A stretch of 64,000 bases of DNA from Calliopsis andreniformis (taxonomy: Eukaryota; Arthropoda; Insecta; Hymenoptera; Andrenidae). Location of the stretch: NCBI RefSeq assembly GCF_051401765.1, contig NW_027480422.1:18122001-18186000 (forward strand). The letters run 5' to 3'. The notes below the pieces were generated by a model, which made no database searches, was not told the origin of the DNA, and worked only from the letters and a program-made list of their open reading frames with translations. Both the position numbers and the translations under genes were made by a program. Below, piece after piece: positions 1 to 12,443 of the stretch; positions within the stretch are counted from its first letter, which is position 1; every line of letters starts with the position of its first letter.

Positions 1-1327
1 TAGGCTTCACTCTAGGGCGTTGCTCCACCAGATCGGATAGTTAGGGCCTTGGAAGTCAACACCAGAAGCATAAAATACAACAGAAGTACAACAGCTTTTC
101 CATCGTATAAAACGAATAATTACAAACAGTGTGAAAGTAATGGTCATTTCTACGTTCCGGGCATTCTAGGCTTCACTCTAGGGTGTTGCTGCACCAGATC
201 GAATAGCTAGGGACTTAGAATTCAACCCCAGAAGAATAAAATACAACATAAGTACAACAGTTTTTCCATCGTATAACATGTATAATTGCAACCAGTGTGA
301 AAGTTAAGGTCATTTCTACGTTCCGGGCAACCTAGGCTTAACTGTAGGGCGTTGCTCCACCAGATCGCTTAGTTACGGACTTAGAATTTAACGCCAGAAG
401 CATAAAATACCATAAAAATGCAACAGTTTTTCCATCGTATGACAGGAATAATTGCAACCAGTGTGAAAGTACTGGTCATTTCTATGTTCCGTGTAACCTA
501 GGCTTCACTCTAGGGCGTTGCTCCACCAGATCGAATAGCTAGGGACTTAGAATTCAACCCCAGAAGAATAAAATACAACATAAGTACAACAGTTTTTCCA
601 TCGTATAAAATGTATAATTGCAACCAGTGTGAAAGTTATGGTCATTTCTACGTTCCGGGCAACCTAGGCTTAACTGTAGGGCGTTGCTCCACCAGATCGC
701 TTAGTTACGGACTTAGAATTTAACGCCAGAAGCATAAAATACCATAAAAATGCAACAGTTTTTCCATAGTATAACAGGAATAATTGCAACCAGTGTGAAA
801 GTACATGTCATTTCTACGTTCTGGGCAACCTAGGCTTCGCTCTAGAGCCTTGCTACACCAGCTCGAATAGCTAGGGACTTAGACGTCAACGCCAGAAGCA
901 TAAAATACAATAAAGATGCAACAGTTTTTCCATCGTGAAACAGGAATAACTGCAACCAGTGTGAAAGTACTGGTCATTTCTATGTTCCCGGTAACCTAGG
1001 CATCACTCTAGGGCGTTGCTGCACCAGATCGAATGGCTAGGGACTTAGAATTCAGCGCCAGAAGAATAAAATACAATATATGTACAACAGTTCCTCCATC
1101 GTATAAAATGTATAATTGCAAGCATTGTGAAGGTAATGGTCATTTCTACGGACGTGCAACCTATGTTTTGCTCCAGGGCGTTGCTCCACCACATCGAATA
1201 ATTATGGCCTTAGAAGTCAACGCCAGAATCATAAAATACAGTTTAAATACAACAGTTTTTCCTTCGTATAACAGGAATAATTGCAACCAGTGTGAAAGAC
1301 ATGTTCATTTCTACGTTCCGGGCAACC
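1..1327. repeat. Left segment with alternating dimers
   Basis: The monomers at 167 and 499 share private variants (GGGACTTAGAATTCAACCCC, AACATAAGTACAAC). Those at 333 and 665 share another set (CGCTTAGTTACGG, ACCATAAAAATGC). The spacing is 332 bases, so this part is organised as dimers. The dimer pattern fades at 831 and 997. The monomer starting at 1162 is atypical, with TATGTTTTGCTCCAGGGCG in place of the usual TAGGCTTC start. A 134-codon open frame crosses 1033-1437 but is repeat read-through. Confidence 0.7.
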
Positions 1328-1659
1328 TAGGCTTCCCTCTAGGGCGTTGCTCCACCACATCGAATAGCTACGGCCTTAGGAGTAAACGCCAGAGGCATAA
1401 AATACAAAATAAATACAACAGTTTTTCCATCGTATAAAGCGAATAATTGCAACCAGTGTGAATGACATGGTCATTTCTACGTTCCGTGCAACCTAGGCTT
1501 CCCTCTAGGGCGTTGCTCCACCACATCGAATAGCTACGGCCTTAGGAGTAAACGCCAGAGGCATAAAATACAAAATAAATACAACAGTTTTTCCATCGTA
1601 TAACAAGAATAATTGCAACCAGAGTGAAGGTGATGGTCATTTCTAAGTTCCGGGCAACC
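1328..1659. repeat. Two adjacent near-identical monomers
   Basis: The monomers at 1328-1493 and 1494-1659 share CCTCTAGGGCG, TTAGGAGTAAACGCC and AGAGGCATAAAATAC. They differ at only a few bases, in their second halves. This looks like a recent single-monomer duplication inside an otherwise divergent stretch. Confidence 0.7.
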
Positions 1660-2655
1660 TAGGATTCACTATCGAGCGTTGCCCCACCAGATCGAATAGC
1701 TAGGACCTTAGAAGTCAACGCCAGAAGCACAAAATAAAATAAAAATACAACAGTTATTCCATCGTATAACAGGAATAATTACCACCAGTGGGAAAGTAAT
1801 GGGCATTTCTACGTTCCGTCCAACCTAGGCTTCACTCTAGAGCGTTGCTCCACCACATCGAATAGTTAGGGCCTTAGAAGTCAATGCCAGAAGCATAAAA
1901 TACAATATAAATACAACAGTTTTTCCACTGTATAATGTGAATAATTGCAAACAGTGTGGAAGTAATGGTCATTTCTACGTTCCGGGCAAGCTAGGCTTCA
2001 CTCTAGGGCGTTGGTCCACCAGATCCAATAGTTAGGGCCTAAGAAGTCAACGACAGGAGCACCAAATACAAAATAAATACAACAGTTTTTCCAACGTATA
2101 AAACGAATAATTGCATCCAGTGTGCAAGTAATGGTCATTTCTACGATCCGGGCAACCTAGGCATCACTCTAGGGCGTTGTTCCACCAGAGAGAATAGTTA
2201 GGGCCTAAGAAGTCAACGCCTGAAGCATAAAATACAATATAAATACAACAGTTTTTCCATTGTATAAAACGAATAATTGCAACCAGTCTGATAGTTATGG
2301 TCATTTCTACATTCCGGGCAATCTAGGCTTCTCTCTAGGGCGTTGCTCCACCAGATCGAATAGTTAGGGCCTAACAGGTCAACGCCAGAAGCATAAAATA
2401 CAATAGAAATACAACAGTTTTACCATCGTATAACAGGAATAATTGCAACCAGTGTGAAAGATATGGTCATTTCTACGATACTGGCAACCTAGGCTGCACT
2501 CTAGGGCGTCGTTCCACCACATCGAATAGCTGCGGCCTTAGAAGTCAACGCCAGAAGCATAAAATACAATATAAATAAAACAGTTTTTCTATCCCATAAC
2601 AGGAATAATTGCAACCAGTGTGAAAGTGATGGTCATTTCTACGTTCCGGGCAACC
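1660..2655. repeat. Heterogeneous monomers, no clear higher order
   Basis: Six divergent monomers continue the array here. I found no longer duplicated unit inside the segment. The stretch near 2477 (GATACTGGCAACC, then GCTGCACTC) has a close relative at about 57,573, some 55 kb away. Confidence 0.6.
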
Positions 2656-3319
2656 TAGGCTTCAGTCTAGGGCGTGGTTCCCCCAGATCGAATAGTTCGG
2701 GCCTAAGAAGACTACGCCAGAAGCATAAAGTACAATATAAATACCACAGTTTTTCCATCGTATAACAGTAATGATTGCAACCAGAGTGAAGGTGATGGTC
2801 ATTTCTAAGTTCCGGGCAACCTAGGCTTCACTCGAGAGCGTTGCCCCACCAGATCGAATAGCTAGGACCTTAGAAGTCGACGCCAGAAGCACAAAATAAA
2901 ATAAAAATACAACAGTTATTCCATCGTATAACATGAATAATTACCACCAGTGTGAAAGTAATGGGCATTTCTGCGTTCCGGGCAACCTAGGCTTCAGTCT
3001 AGGGCGTGGTTCCCCCAGATCGAATAGTTAGGGCCTAAGCAGACTACGCCAGAAGCATAAAATACAATATAAATACCACAGTTTTTCCATCGTATAACAG
3101 TAATGATTGCAACCAGAGTGAAGGTGATGGTCATTTCTAAGTTCCGGGCAACCTAGGCTTCACTCGAGAGCGTTGCTCCACCAGATCCAATAGCTAGGAC
3201 CTTAGAAGTCAATGCCAGAAGCATAAAATGCCATATAAATACAACAGTTTTTCCACTCTATGATATGAATAATTGCAAACAGTGTGGAAGTAATGGTCAT
3301 TTCTACGATCGGGGCAACC
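2656..3319. repeat. Tandem pair of dimers (332 bp each)
   Basis: 2656-2987 and 2988-3319 share the same two-monomer order. The first monomer has GGGCGTGGTTCCCCC and GACTACGCC. The second has the unusual CACTCGAGAGCG. The two copies diverge in the second half of the second monomer. Confidence 0.7.
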
Positions 3320-3817
3320 TAGGCTTCACTCTAGGGCGTTGCGCAACCACATCGAATAGCTACGGCCCTAGAAGACAACGCCATAACTATAAAATACAAT
3401 ATAAATAGAACAGTCTTTCCATCGTATAAAACGAATAATTGCAACCAGTCTGATAGCTATCGTCATTTCTACGTTCCGGGCAACCTAGGCTTCACCCTAG
3501 GGCGTTGCTCCGCCATATCGAATAGTTAGGGCCTAAGAAGTCAATGCCAGAAGCATAAAATACGATATATGTACAACAGTTTTTCCATCGTATAAAATGA
3601 GTAATTGCAACCAGTGTGAAAATAACGGCCATTCCTAAGATCCGGGCATCCTAGACTTAACACTGAGGCATTGCTCCACCAGATCGAATACATAGGGCCT
3701 TAGAAGTCAACGCCAGAAGCATAAAGTACAATATAAATACCACAGTTTTTCCATCGTATAACAGGAATAATTGCAAACAGTGTGAAAGGTATGGTCATTT
3801 CTACGATACGGGCAACC

Positions 3818-4800
3818 TAGGCTTCACTCTAGGGCGTCGTTCCACCAGATGGAATAGCTACGGCCCTAGAAGTCAACGCCATAACTATAAAAAACAGTAT
3901 AAATACAACAGTATTTCCATTGTATAAAATGAATAATTGCAAACAGTGTGGAGGTAATGGTCATTTCTACTTTCCGGGCAACCTAGGCTTCACTCTAGGG
4001 CGTTTCTCCACCACATCGAATAGCGACGGCCTTAGAAGTCAACGTCTGAAGCATAAAATATAATATAAATACAACAGTTTTTCCATCGCATAACAGGAAT
4101 AATTGCAACCATTGTGAAAGGCATGGTCATTTCTACGTTCCGGGCAACCTAGGCTTCACTCTAGGACGTTGCTGCACCACATCGAATAGCTACGGCCTTA
4201 GGAGTCAACGCCAGAGGCATAAAATACAAAATAAATACAACAGTTTTTCCATCGTATTACAAGAATAATTGCAACGAATGTGAAAGTGATGGTCATTTCT
4301 GCATTCCGGGCAACCTAGGCTTCACTCTAGGGCCATGCTCCACCAGATCGAATAGTTAGGGCCTAAGAAGTCAACGCCAGAAGCATAAAATACAATATAA
4401 ATACAACAGTTTTTCCCTTGTATAACAAGAATAATTGCAACCAGTGTGAAAGCTATGGTCATTTCTACGTTCCGGGCAACCTAGGCTTCACTCTAGGGCG
4501 TTGCTCCACCACATCGAATAGCTGCGGCCTTAGAAGTCAACGTCAGAAGCATAAAATACAATATAAATACAACACTATTTCCATCGTATAACAGGAATAA
4601 TTGCAACCAGTGTGAAAGTGATGGTCATTTCTACGTTCCGGGCAACCTAGGCTTCAGTCTAGGGCGTGTTTCCCCCAGATCGAATAGTTAGGGCGAAGAA
4701 GCCTACGCCAGAAGCATAAAATACAATATAAATACCACAGTTTTTCCATCGTATAACAGGAATAATTGCAACCAGTGTGAATGGTATGGTCATTTCTACG
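3818..4800. repeat. Duplicated block A, copy 1 (partner at 6803-7600)
   Basis: The monomers at 3818 and 3984 match 6803 and 6969 at an offset of 2,985. Those at 4316, 4482 and 4648 match 7135, 7301 and 7467 at 2,819. Copy 1 therefore has one monomer more (4150). Shared private variants are ATAACTATAAAAAAC, CGTCTGAAGC and GGGCCATGCTCC. Confidence 0.65.
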
Positions 4801-5642
4801 TTCCGGGCAACCTAGGCTTCACTCTAGGGCATTGCTCCACCACATCGAATAGCTACGGCCTTAGAAGACAACGCCAGAAGCACAAAATAAAATAAAAATA
4901 CAAGAGTTATCCCATCGTCTAACAGGAATAATTACAACCAGTGTGAAAGTCATGGGCATTTCTACGTTCCGTGCAACCTAGGCTTCGCTCTAGGGCGTAG
5001 GTCCACCAGGCCGAATAGTTAGGGCCTTAGAAAACAACTCCAGACGCATAAAATACAATATAAATACAACAGTTTTTCCACGGTATAGAACGAATAATTG
5101 CAACCAGTATGAAAGTTATGCTCATTTCTACGTTCCGGGCAACCTAGGCTTCACCCTAGGGCGTTGCTCCACCAGATCGAATAGTTAGGGCCTAAGAAGT
5201 CAACGCCAGAAGCGTAAAATACAATAGAAATACACCAGTTTTTCCATCGTATAACAGGAATAATTGCAACCAGTGTGAAAGATATGGTCATTTCTACGAT
5301 ACGGGCAACCTAGGCTTCACTCTAGGGCGTCATTCCACTTGATCGAATAGTTACGGCCTAAGAAGTCTACGCCAGAAGCATAAAATATAATATAAATACA
5401 ACAGTTTTTCCATCGTATAACAGGAAGAATTGCAACCAGAGTGAAGGTGATGGTCATTTCTCAGTTCCGGGCAACCTAGGCTTCACTATCGAGCGTTGCT
5501 CCACCAGATCGAATAGCTAGGACCTTAGAAGTCAACGCCAGAAGCACAAAATAAAATAAAAATACAACAGTTATTCCATCGTATAACTGGAATAATTAAC
5601 ACCAGTGTGAAAGTAATGGGCATTTCTAAGTTCCGTGCAACC

Positions 5643-6665
5643 TAGGCTTCACTCTAGGGCGTTGGTCCACCAGGCCGAATAGTTAGGGCCTTAGAAGTCA
5701 ATGCCAGAAGCATAAAATACAATATAAATACAACAGTTTTTCCATTGTATAAAATGAATAATTGCAAACAGTGAGGAAGTAATGGTCATTTCTACGTTCC
5801 GTGCAACCTAGGCTTCACTCTAGGGCGTTGCTCCACCATCGAATAGTTAGGGCCTAAGAAGTCAACGCCAGAAGCATTGAATACAATATAAATACTACAG
5901 TTTTTCCCTTGTATAACAGAAATAATTGCAACCAGTGTGAAAGCTATGGTCATATCTACGTTCCGGGCAACATAGGCTTCACTCTAGGGCGTTGCTCCAC
6001 CACATCGAATAGTTAGGGCCTTAGAAGTCAATGCCAGAAGCATAAAATACAATATAAATACTACAGTCTTTCCACTGTATAATATGAATAATTGCAAACA
6101 GTGTGGAAGTAATGGTCATTACTACGATCCGGGCAAGCTAGGCTTCACTCTAGGGCGTTGGTGCACCAGATCCAATAGTTAGGGCCTAAGAAGTCAACGC
6201 CAGGAGCACCAAATACAAAATAAATACAACAGTTTTTCCATCGTATAAAACGAATAAATGCAACCAGTATGAAAGTTATGGTTATTTCTACGTTCAGGGC
6301 AACCTAGGCTTCACCCTAGGGCGTTGCTCCACCAGATCGAATAGTTAGGGCCTATGAAGTCAACGCCAGGAGCATAAAGTACGATATATGTACAACAGTC
6401 TTCCCATCATATAAAACGAATAATTGCAACCAGTCTGATAGTTATGGTCATTTCTACGTTCCGGGCAATCTAGGCTTCTCTCTAGGGCGTCGTTCCACCA
6501 GAACGAATAGTTAGGGCCTAAGAAGTCTACGCCAGAAGCATAAAATACAATACAAATACAACAGCTTTTCCATCGTATAACAGGAATAATTGCAACCAGT
6601 GTGAAAGGTATGGTCATTTCTACTTTACGGCCAATCTAGGCTTCACTCTAGGGCGTTTCTCCACC
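5643..6665. repeat. Duplicated block B, copy 1 (partner at 8297-9485)
   Basis: Offsets are 2,654 bases at the left part (5702 to 8356; 5809 to 8463) and 2,820 at the right part (6360 to 9180). Copy 2 therefore carries one extra monomer at about 8,880-9,060. A private 3-base deletion (CCACCATCGAATAG) and the GTGAGGAAG variant are in both copies. Confidence 0.7.
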
Positions 6666-6802
6666 ACATCCATTAGCTGCGGCCTTAGAAGTCAACGCCA
6701 GAAGCATAAAACACAATATAGATAAAACAGTTTTTCAATCGTATAACAGGAATAATTGCAAACAGTGTGAAAGATATGGTCATTTCTACGTTGCGGGCAT
6801 CC

Positions 6803-7600
6803 TAGGCTTCACTCTAGGGCATTGCTCCACCACATCGAATAGCTACGGCCTTAGAAGTCAACGCCATAACTATAAAAAACAATATAAATACAACACTTTT
6901 TCCATTGTATAAAATGAATAAATGCAAACAGTGTGGAGGTAATGGTCATTTCTACTTTCCGGGCAACCTAGGCTTCACTCTAGGGCGTTTCTCCACCACA
7001 TCGAATAGCTACGGCCTTAGAAGTCAACGTCTGAAGCATACAATATAATATAAATACAACAGTTTTTCCATCGTATAACAGGAATAATTGCAACCAGTTT
7101 GAAAGACATGGTCATTTCAGCATTCCGGGCAACCTAGGCTTCACTCTAGGGCCATGCTCCATCAGATCGAATAGTTAGGGCCTAAGAAGTCAACGCCAGA
7201 AGCATAAAATACAATATAAATACAACAGTTTTTCCCTTGTATAACAAGAATAATTGCAACCAGTGTGAAAGCTATGGTCATTTCTACGTTCCGGGCAACC
7301 TAGGCTTCACTCTAGGGCGTTGCTCCACCACATCGAATAGCTGCGGCCTTAGAAGTCAACGTCAGAAGCATAAAATACAATATAAATACAACACTTTTTC
7401 CATCGTATAACAGGAATAATTGCAACCAGTGTGAAAGTGATGGTCATTTCTACGTTCCGGGCAACCTAGGCTTCACTCTAGGGCGTGGTTCCCCCAGATC
7501 GAATAGTTAGGGCCTAAGAAGCCTACGCGAGAAGCATAAAATACAATATAAATACCACAGTTTTTCCATCGTATAACAGGAATAATTGCAACCAGAGTGA
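6803..7600. repeat. Duplicated block A, copy 2 (partner at 3818-4800)
   Basis: It has the same monomer order as 3818-4800 but lacks one monomer. The join lies in the monomer starting at 6969, whose end reads GGTCATTTCAGCATTCC. Downstream, 7596-7850 also matches about 5,440-5,690 at an offset of 2,156 (shared TCACTATCGAGCG and AATTAACACCAG). Confidence 0.65.
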
Positions 7601-8296
7601 AGGTGATGGTCATTTCTCAGTTCCGGGCAACCTAGGCTTCACTATCGAGCGTTGCTCCACCAGATCGAATAGCTAGGACCTTAGAAGTCAACGCCAGAAG
7701 CACAAAATAAAATAAAAATACAACAGTTATTCCATCGTATAACAGGAATAATTAACACCAGTGTGAAAGTAATGGGCATTTCTAAGTTCCGTGCAACCTA
7801 GGCTTCACTCTAGGGCGTTGGTCCACCAGGCCGAATAGTTAGGGCCTTAGAAAACAACTCCAGACGCATAAAATACAATATAAATACAACAGTCTTTCCA
7901 CGGTATAAAACGAATAATTGCAACCAGTATGAAAGTTACGGTCATTTCTACGTTCCGGGCAACCTCGGCTTCACCCTAAAGCGTTGCTCCACCAGATCGA
8001 ATAGTCAGGGCCTTAGGAGTCAACGCCAGCGGCATAAAATACAATACAAATACAACAGTTTTTCCATCGTATAACAAGAATAATTGCAACCAGTGTGAAA
8101 GTGATGGTCATTTCTACATTCCGGGCAACCTAGGCTACACTCTTGGGCGTTGCTCCACCAGATCGAATAGGTAGGGCCTAAGAAGTCAACGCCAGAAGCA
8201 TAAAATACAATATAAATACAACAGTCGTTCCATTGTATAACAGAAATAATTGCAACCAGTGTGAAAGCTATGGTCATTTCTATGTTCCGAGCAACG

Positions 8297-9485
8297 TAGG
8301 TTTCGCTCTGTGGCGTCGCTCCACCACATCGAATAGTTAGGGCCTTAGAAGTCAATGCCAGAAGCATAAAATACAATATAAATACAACAGTTTTTCCATT
8401 GTATAAAATGAATAATTGCAAACAGTGAGGAAGTAATGGTCATTTCTACGTTCCGTGCAACCTAGGCTTCACTCTAGGGCGTTGCTCCACCATCGAATAG
8501 TTAGGGCCTAAGAAGTCAACGCCAGAAGCATTAAATACAATATAAATACTACAGTTTTTCCCTTGTATAACAGAAATAATTGCAACCAGTGTGAAAGCTA
8601 TGGTCATATCTACGTTCCCGGCAACATAGGCTTAACTCTAGGGCGTTGCTCCACCACATCGAATAGTTAGGGCCTTAGAAGTCAATGCCAGAAGCATAAA
8701 ATACAATATAAATACTACAGTCTTTCCACTGTATAATATGAATAATTGCAAACAGTGTGGAAGTAATGGTCATTACTACGATCCGGGCAAGCTAGGTTTC
8801 ACTCTAGGGCGTTGGTGCACCAGATCCAATAGTTAGGGCCTAAGAAGTCAACGCCAGGAGCACCAAATACAAAATAAATACAACAGTTTTTCCATCGTAT
8901 AAAACGAATAAATGCATACTGTGTGCAAGTAATGGTCATTTCTACGATCCGGGGAACCTAGGCATCACTCTAGGGCGTTGGTGAACCAATGCGAATAGTT
9001 AGGGCCTAAGAAGTCAACTCCTGAAGCATAAAATACAATATAAATACAACAGTTTTTCCATTGTATAAAACGAATAATTGCAACCAGTATGAAAGTTATG
9101 GTTATTTCTACGTTCAGGGCAACCTAGGCTTCACCCTAGGGCGTTGCTCCACCAGATCGAATAGTTAGGGCCTATGAAGTCAACGCCAGAAGCATAAAGT
9201 ACGATATATGTACAACAGTCTTCCCATCATATAAAACGAATAATTGCAACCAGTCTGATAGTTATGGTCATTTCTACGTTCCGGGCAATCTAGGCTTCTC
9301 TCTAGGGCGTCGTTCCACCAGAACGAATAGTTAGGGCCTAAGAAGTCTACGCCAGAAGCATAAAATACAATACAAATACAACAGCTTTTCCATCGTATAA
9401 CAGGAATAATTGCAACCAGTGTGAAAGGTATGCTCATTTCTACTTTACGGGCAATCTAGGCTTCACTCTAGGGCGTTTCTCCACC
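8297..9485. repeat. Duplicated block B, copy 2 (partner at 5643-6665)
   Basis: It matches copy 1 except for one additional monomer near 8,880-9,060 (variants AAATGCATACTGTG and GGTGAACCAATGCG). The match ends just after GGCGTTTCTCC. Copy 1 continues with CCATTAGCTGCGG and copy 2 with CGAATAGCTACGG. Confidence 0.7.
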
Positions 9486-10286
9486 ACATCGAATAGCTAC
9501 GGCCTTAGAAGTCAACGTCTGAAGCATACAATATAATATAAATACAACAGTTTTTCCATCGTATAACAGGAATAATTGCAACCAGTTTGAAAGACATGGT
9601 CATTTCAGCATTCCGGGCAACCTAGGCTTCACTCTAGGGCGTTGCTCCACCACATCGTATAGCTACGGCCTTAGCAGTCAACGCCAGAGGCATAAAATAC
9701 AAAATAAATACTACAGTCTTTCCACTGTATAATATGAATAATTGAAACCAGTGTGAAAGGTATGGTTATTTCTACGTTCCGCGCAACCTAGGCTTCACCC
9801 CTGGGTGTTGCTCCACCAGATCCAATAGTTAGGACCTAAGAAATCAGCGTCAGAATCATAAAATACAAAATAGATACACCAGCTTTTCCATCGTATATAA
9901 TGTATATTTGCAAACAGTGTGAAGGCAATGGCCATTTCTACGTTCCGGGCAACCTAGGCTTCACCCTAGGGCGTTGTTCCACCACATCGAATAGCTGCGG
10001 CCTTAGAAGTCAACGCCAGAAGCATAAAATACAATATAAATACAACAGTTATTCCATCGTATAACAGGAATAATTACCACCAGTGTGAAAGTAATGGGCA
10101 TTTCTACGTTACGTGCAACCTAGGCTTCACTCTAGGGCCATGCTCCACCAGATCGAATAGTTAGGGCCTAAGAACTCAACGCCAGAAGCATCAAATACAA
10201 TATAAATACAACAGTTTTTCCCTTGTATAACAGGAATAATTGCAACAAGTATGAAAGCTATGGTCATTTATACGTTTCGGGCAACC
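9486..10286. repeat. Heterogeneous monomers between duplicated blocks
   Basis: These are divergent monomers in normal phase. I recognised no long duplicated unit. The GTATATAATG variant at about 9,890 has relatives near 11,550, 11,880, 13,880 and 15,870. Confidence 0.55.
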
Positions 10287-12443
10287 TAGGCTTCACTCTA
10301 GGGCGTTGCTCCACCATATCGAATAGTTAGGGCCTAAGAAGTCAATGCCAGAAGCATAAAATACGATATATGTACAACAGTTTTTCCATCGTATAAAATG
10401 AGTAATTGCAACCAGTGTGAAAGTAATGGCCATTTCTGCGTTCCGGGCATCAAACTCTTAACACTGAGACATTGCTCCACCAGATCAAATACATAGGGCC
10501 TTAGAAGGCAACGCCAGAAGCATAAAGTACATTAAAAATCCAACAGTTTGTCCATCGTATAACAGGAATAATTGCCACCAGTGTGAAAGTGATGGCTATT
10601 TCTGCATTCCAGGCAACCTAGTAATCACTCTAGGGCGTTGCTCCTCCAGATAGAATAGTTAGGGCCCAGGAAGTCAACGCCAGAAGCATAAAATACAATA
10701 TAAATACAACAGCTTTTCCCTTGTATAACAGGCATAAATGCAACCAGTGTGAAAGGTATGGTCATTTCTACGTTCCGGGCAACCTAGGCTTCACTCTAGG
10801 GCGTTGCTCCACCACATCGAATAGCTGCGGCCTTAGAAGTCAACGCCAGAAGCATAAAATACAATATAAATACAACAGTTTTTCAATCGTATAACAGGAA
10901 TAATTGCAACCAGTGTGAAAGACATGGTCATTTCTACGTTCCGGGCAACCTAGGCTTCACTCTAGGGCGTTGCTCCACCACATCGAATAGCTACGGCCTT
11001 AGGAGTCAACGCCAGAGGCATAAAATACAAAATAAATACAACAGTTTTTCCATCGTATAACAAGAATAATTGCAACCAGTGTGAAAGTGATGGTCAGTTC
11101 TACGTTCCGCGCAACTTAGGCTTCACCCTAGGGCGTTGCTCCACCTGATCGAATAGTTAGGGCCTAAGAAGTCAACGCCAGAAGCATAAAATACGACATA
11201 TGTACAACAGTTTTTCCATCGTATAAAACGGATAATTGCAACCAGTGTGAAAGTAATAGACATTTCTACGTTGCGGGCATCCTAGACTTAACTCTGAGGC
11301 ATTGCTACACCAGATCGAAAACATAGGGCCTTAGAAGTCAACGCCAGAAGCATAAAATACAAAACCAATACAACCGTTTTACCATCGTATAAAATGAATA
11401 ATCGCAAACAGTGTGAAGGTAATGGTCATTTCTACGTTCCGGGCAACCTAGGCTTCCCTCTAGGGCGTTGATCCACCAGATCGATAGTTAGGGCCATAGA
11501 AGTCAACGCCAGAAGCATAAAATACAATATAAATACAACAGCTTTTCCATCGTATATAATGTACATTTGCAAACAGAGTGAAAGTAATGGTCATTTCAAC
11601 GTTTCGGGCGGCCTAGGCTCCACTCTAGGGCGTTGCTCCACCAGATGGAATAGCTAGGGCCTTAGAAGTCAATGCCAGAAGCATAAAATACAAAATAAAT
11701 ACAACAGTTTTTCCATTGTATAACAAGAATAATTGAAACCAGTGTGAAAGTTATGGTCATTTCTACGTTCCGGGCAACCTAGGCTTCACTACAGGGCGGT
11801 GCTCCACCAGATCAAATAGTTAGGGCCTAAGATGTCAGCGCCAGAAGTATAAAATACAATATAAATACAACAGCTTTTCCATCGTATATCATGTACATTT
11901 GCAAACAGTGTGAAAGTAACGGTCATTTCTACGTTCCGGGCAACCCAGGCTTCACTCTAGGGCGTTGCTCGACCAGATCCAATAGTTAGGGACTTAGAAT
12001 TCGGCGCCAGAAGCATAAAATACAACATAAGTACAACAGTTTTTCCATCGTATAACAGGAATAATTGCAACCAGTGTGAAAGTACAGGTCATTTTTACGT
12101 TCCGGGCAACCTAGGCTTCACTCTAGGGCGTTGCTCCACCAGATCGAATAGTTGGTGCCTTAGGAGTCAACGGTTGAAGCATAAAATACAAAATAAGTAG
12201 AACAGTTTTTCCATTGTATAAAACGAATAATTGAAACCAGTGTGAAAGTTATGTTCATTTCTACGTTCCGCGCAACCTAGGCTTCACCCTATGGCGTTAT
12301 TCCACCTGATCGAATAGTTAGGCCCGAAGAAGTCAACGCCTGAAGCATAAAATACAAAATAAATACAACAGTTTTTCCATCGTATAAAACGAATAATTGC
12401 TACCAGTATGCAAGTTATGGTCATTTCAACGTTACGGGCAACC
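10287..12443. repeat. Duplicated block C, copy 1, 13 monomers
   Basis: It matches 14270-16591. The offset is 3,983 at the left (10287 to 14270), 3,982 in the middle (10785 to 14767) and about 4,148 at the right (12444 to 16592). The partner therefore has one extra monomer. Private variants in both copies include ATTGCTACACCAGATCGAAA, GGGCGGCCTAGGCTCC and CGGTTGAAGC. Confidence 0.75.
10779..10807. other. Dyad across the monomer junction (example copy)
   Basis: At each monomer boundary GCAAC (positions 161-165) faces GTTGC (19-23 of the next monomer). Inside lie CTA and TAG, so an 8-bp stem with a 3-base bulge and a loop of about 10 bases is possible. The elements fall in one of the better conserved parts of the repeat, although some types break one arm (for example GCATC, or ATTGC in place of GTTGC). 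Dyads that could form cruciforms are known in other centromeric satellites. Any role here is inference. Confidence 0.5.

Noticed and set aside
1380..1420. AATAAA polyadenylation signals in AAAATAAATAC variants
   Set aside because: The word is expected in this AT-rich block, and there is no gene upstream for it to serve.
1033..1437. 134-codon open frame on the + strand
   Set aside because: It spans about 2.4 satellite monomers and has no known domain. Because 166 is not a multiple of three, each monomer is read in a new frame, so this is chance read-through.
10771..10787. RNA polymerase III B box in GTTCCGGGCAACC, hinting at a tRNA-derived origin
   Set aside because: It lacks the purine and A of the B-box consensus, and no A box lies at a suitable distance.
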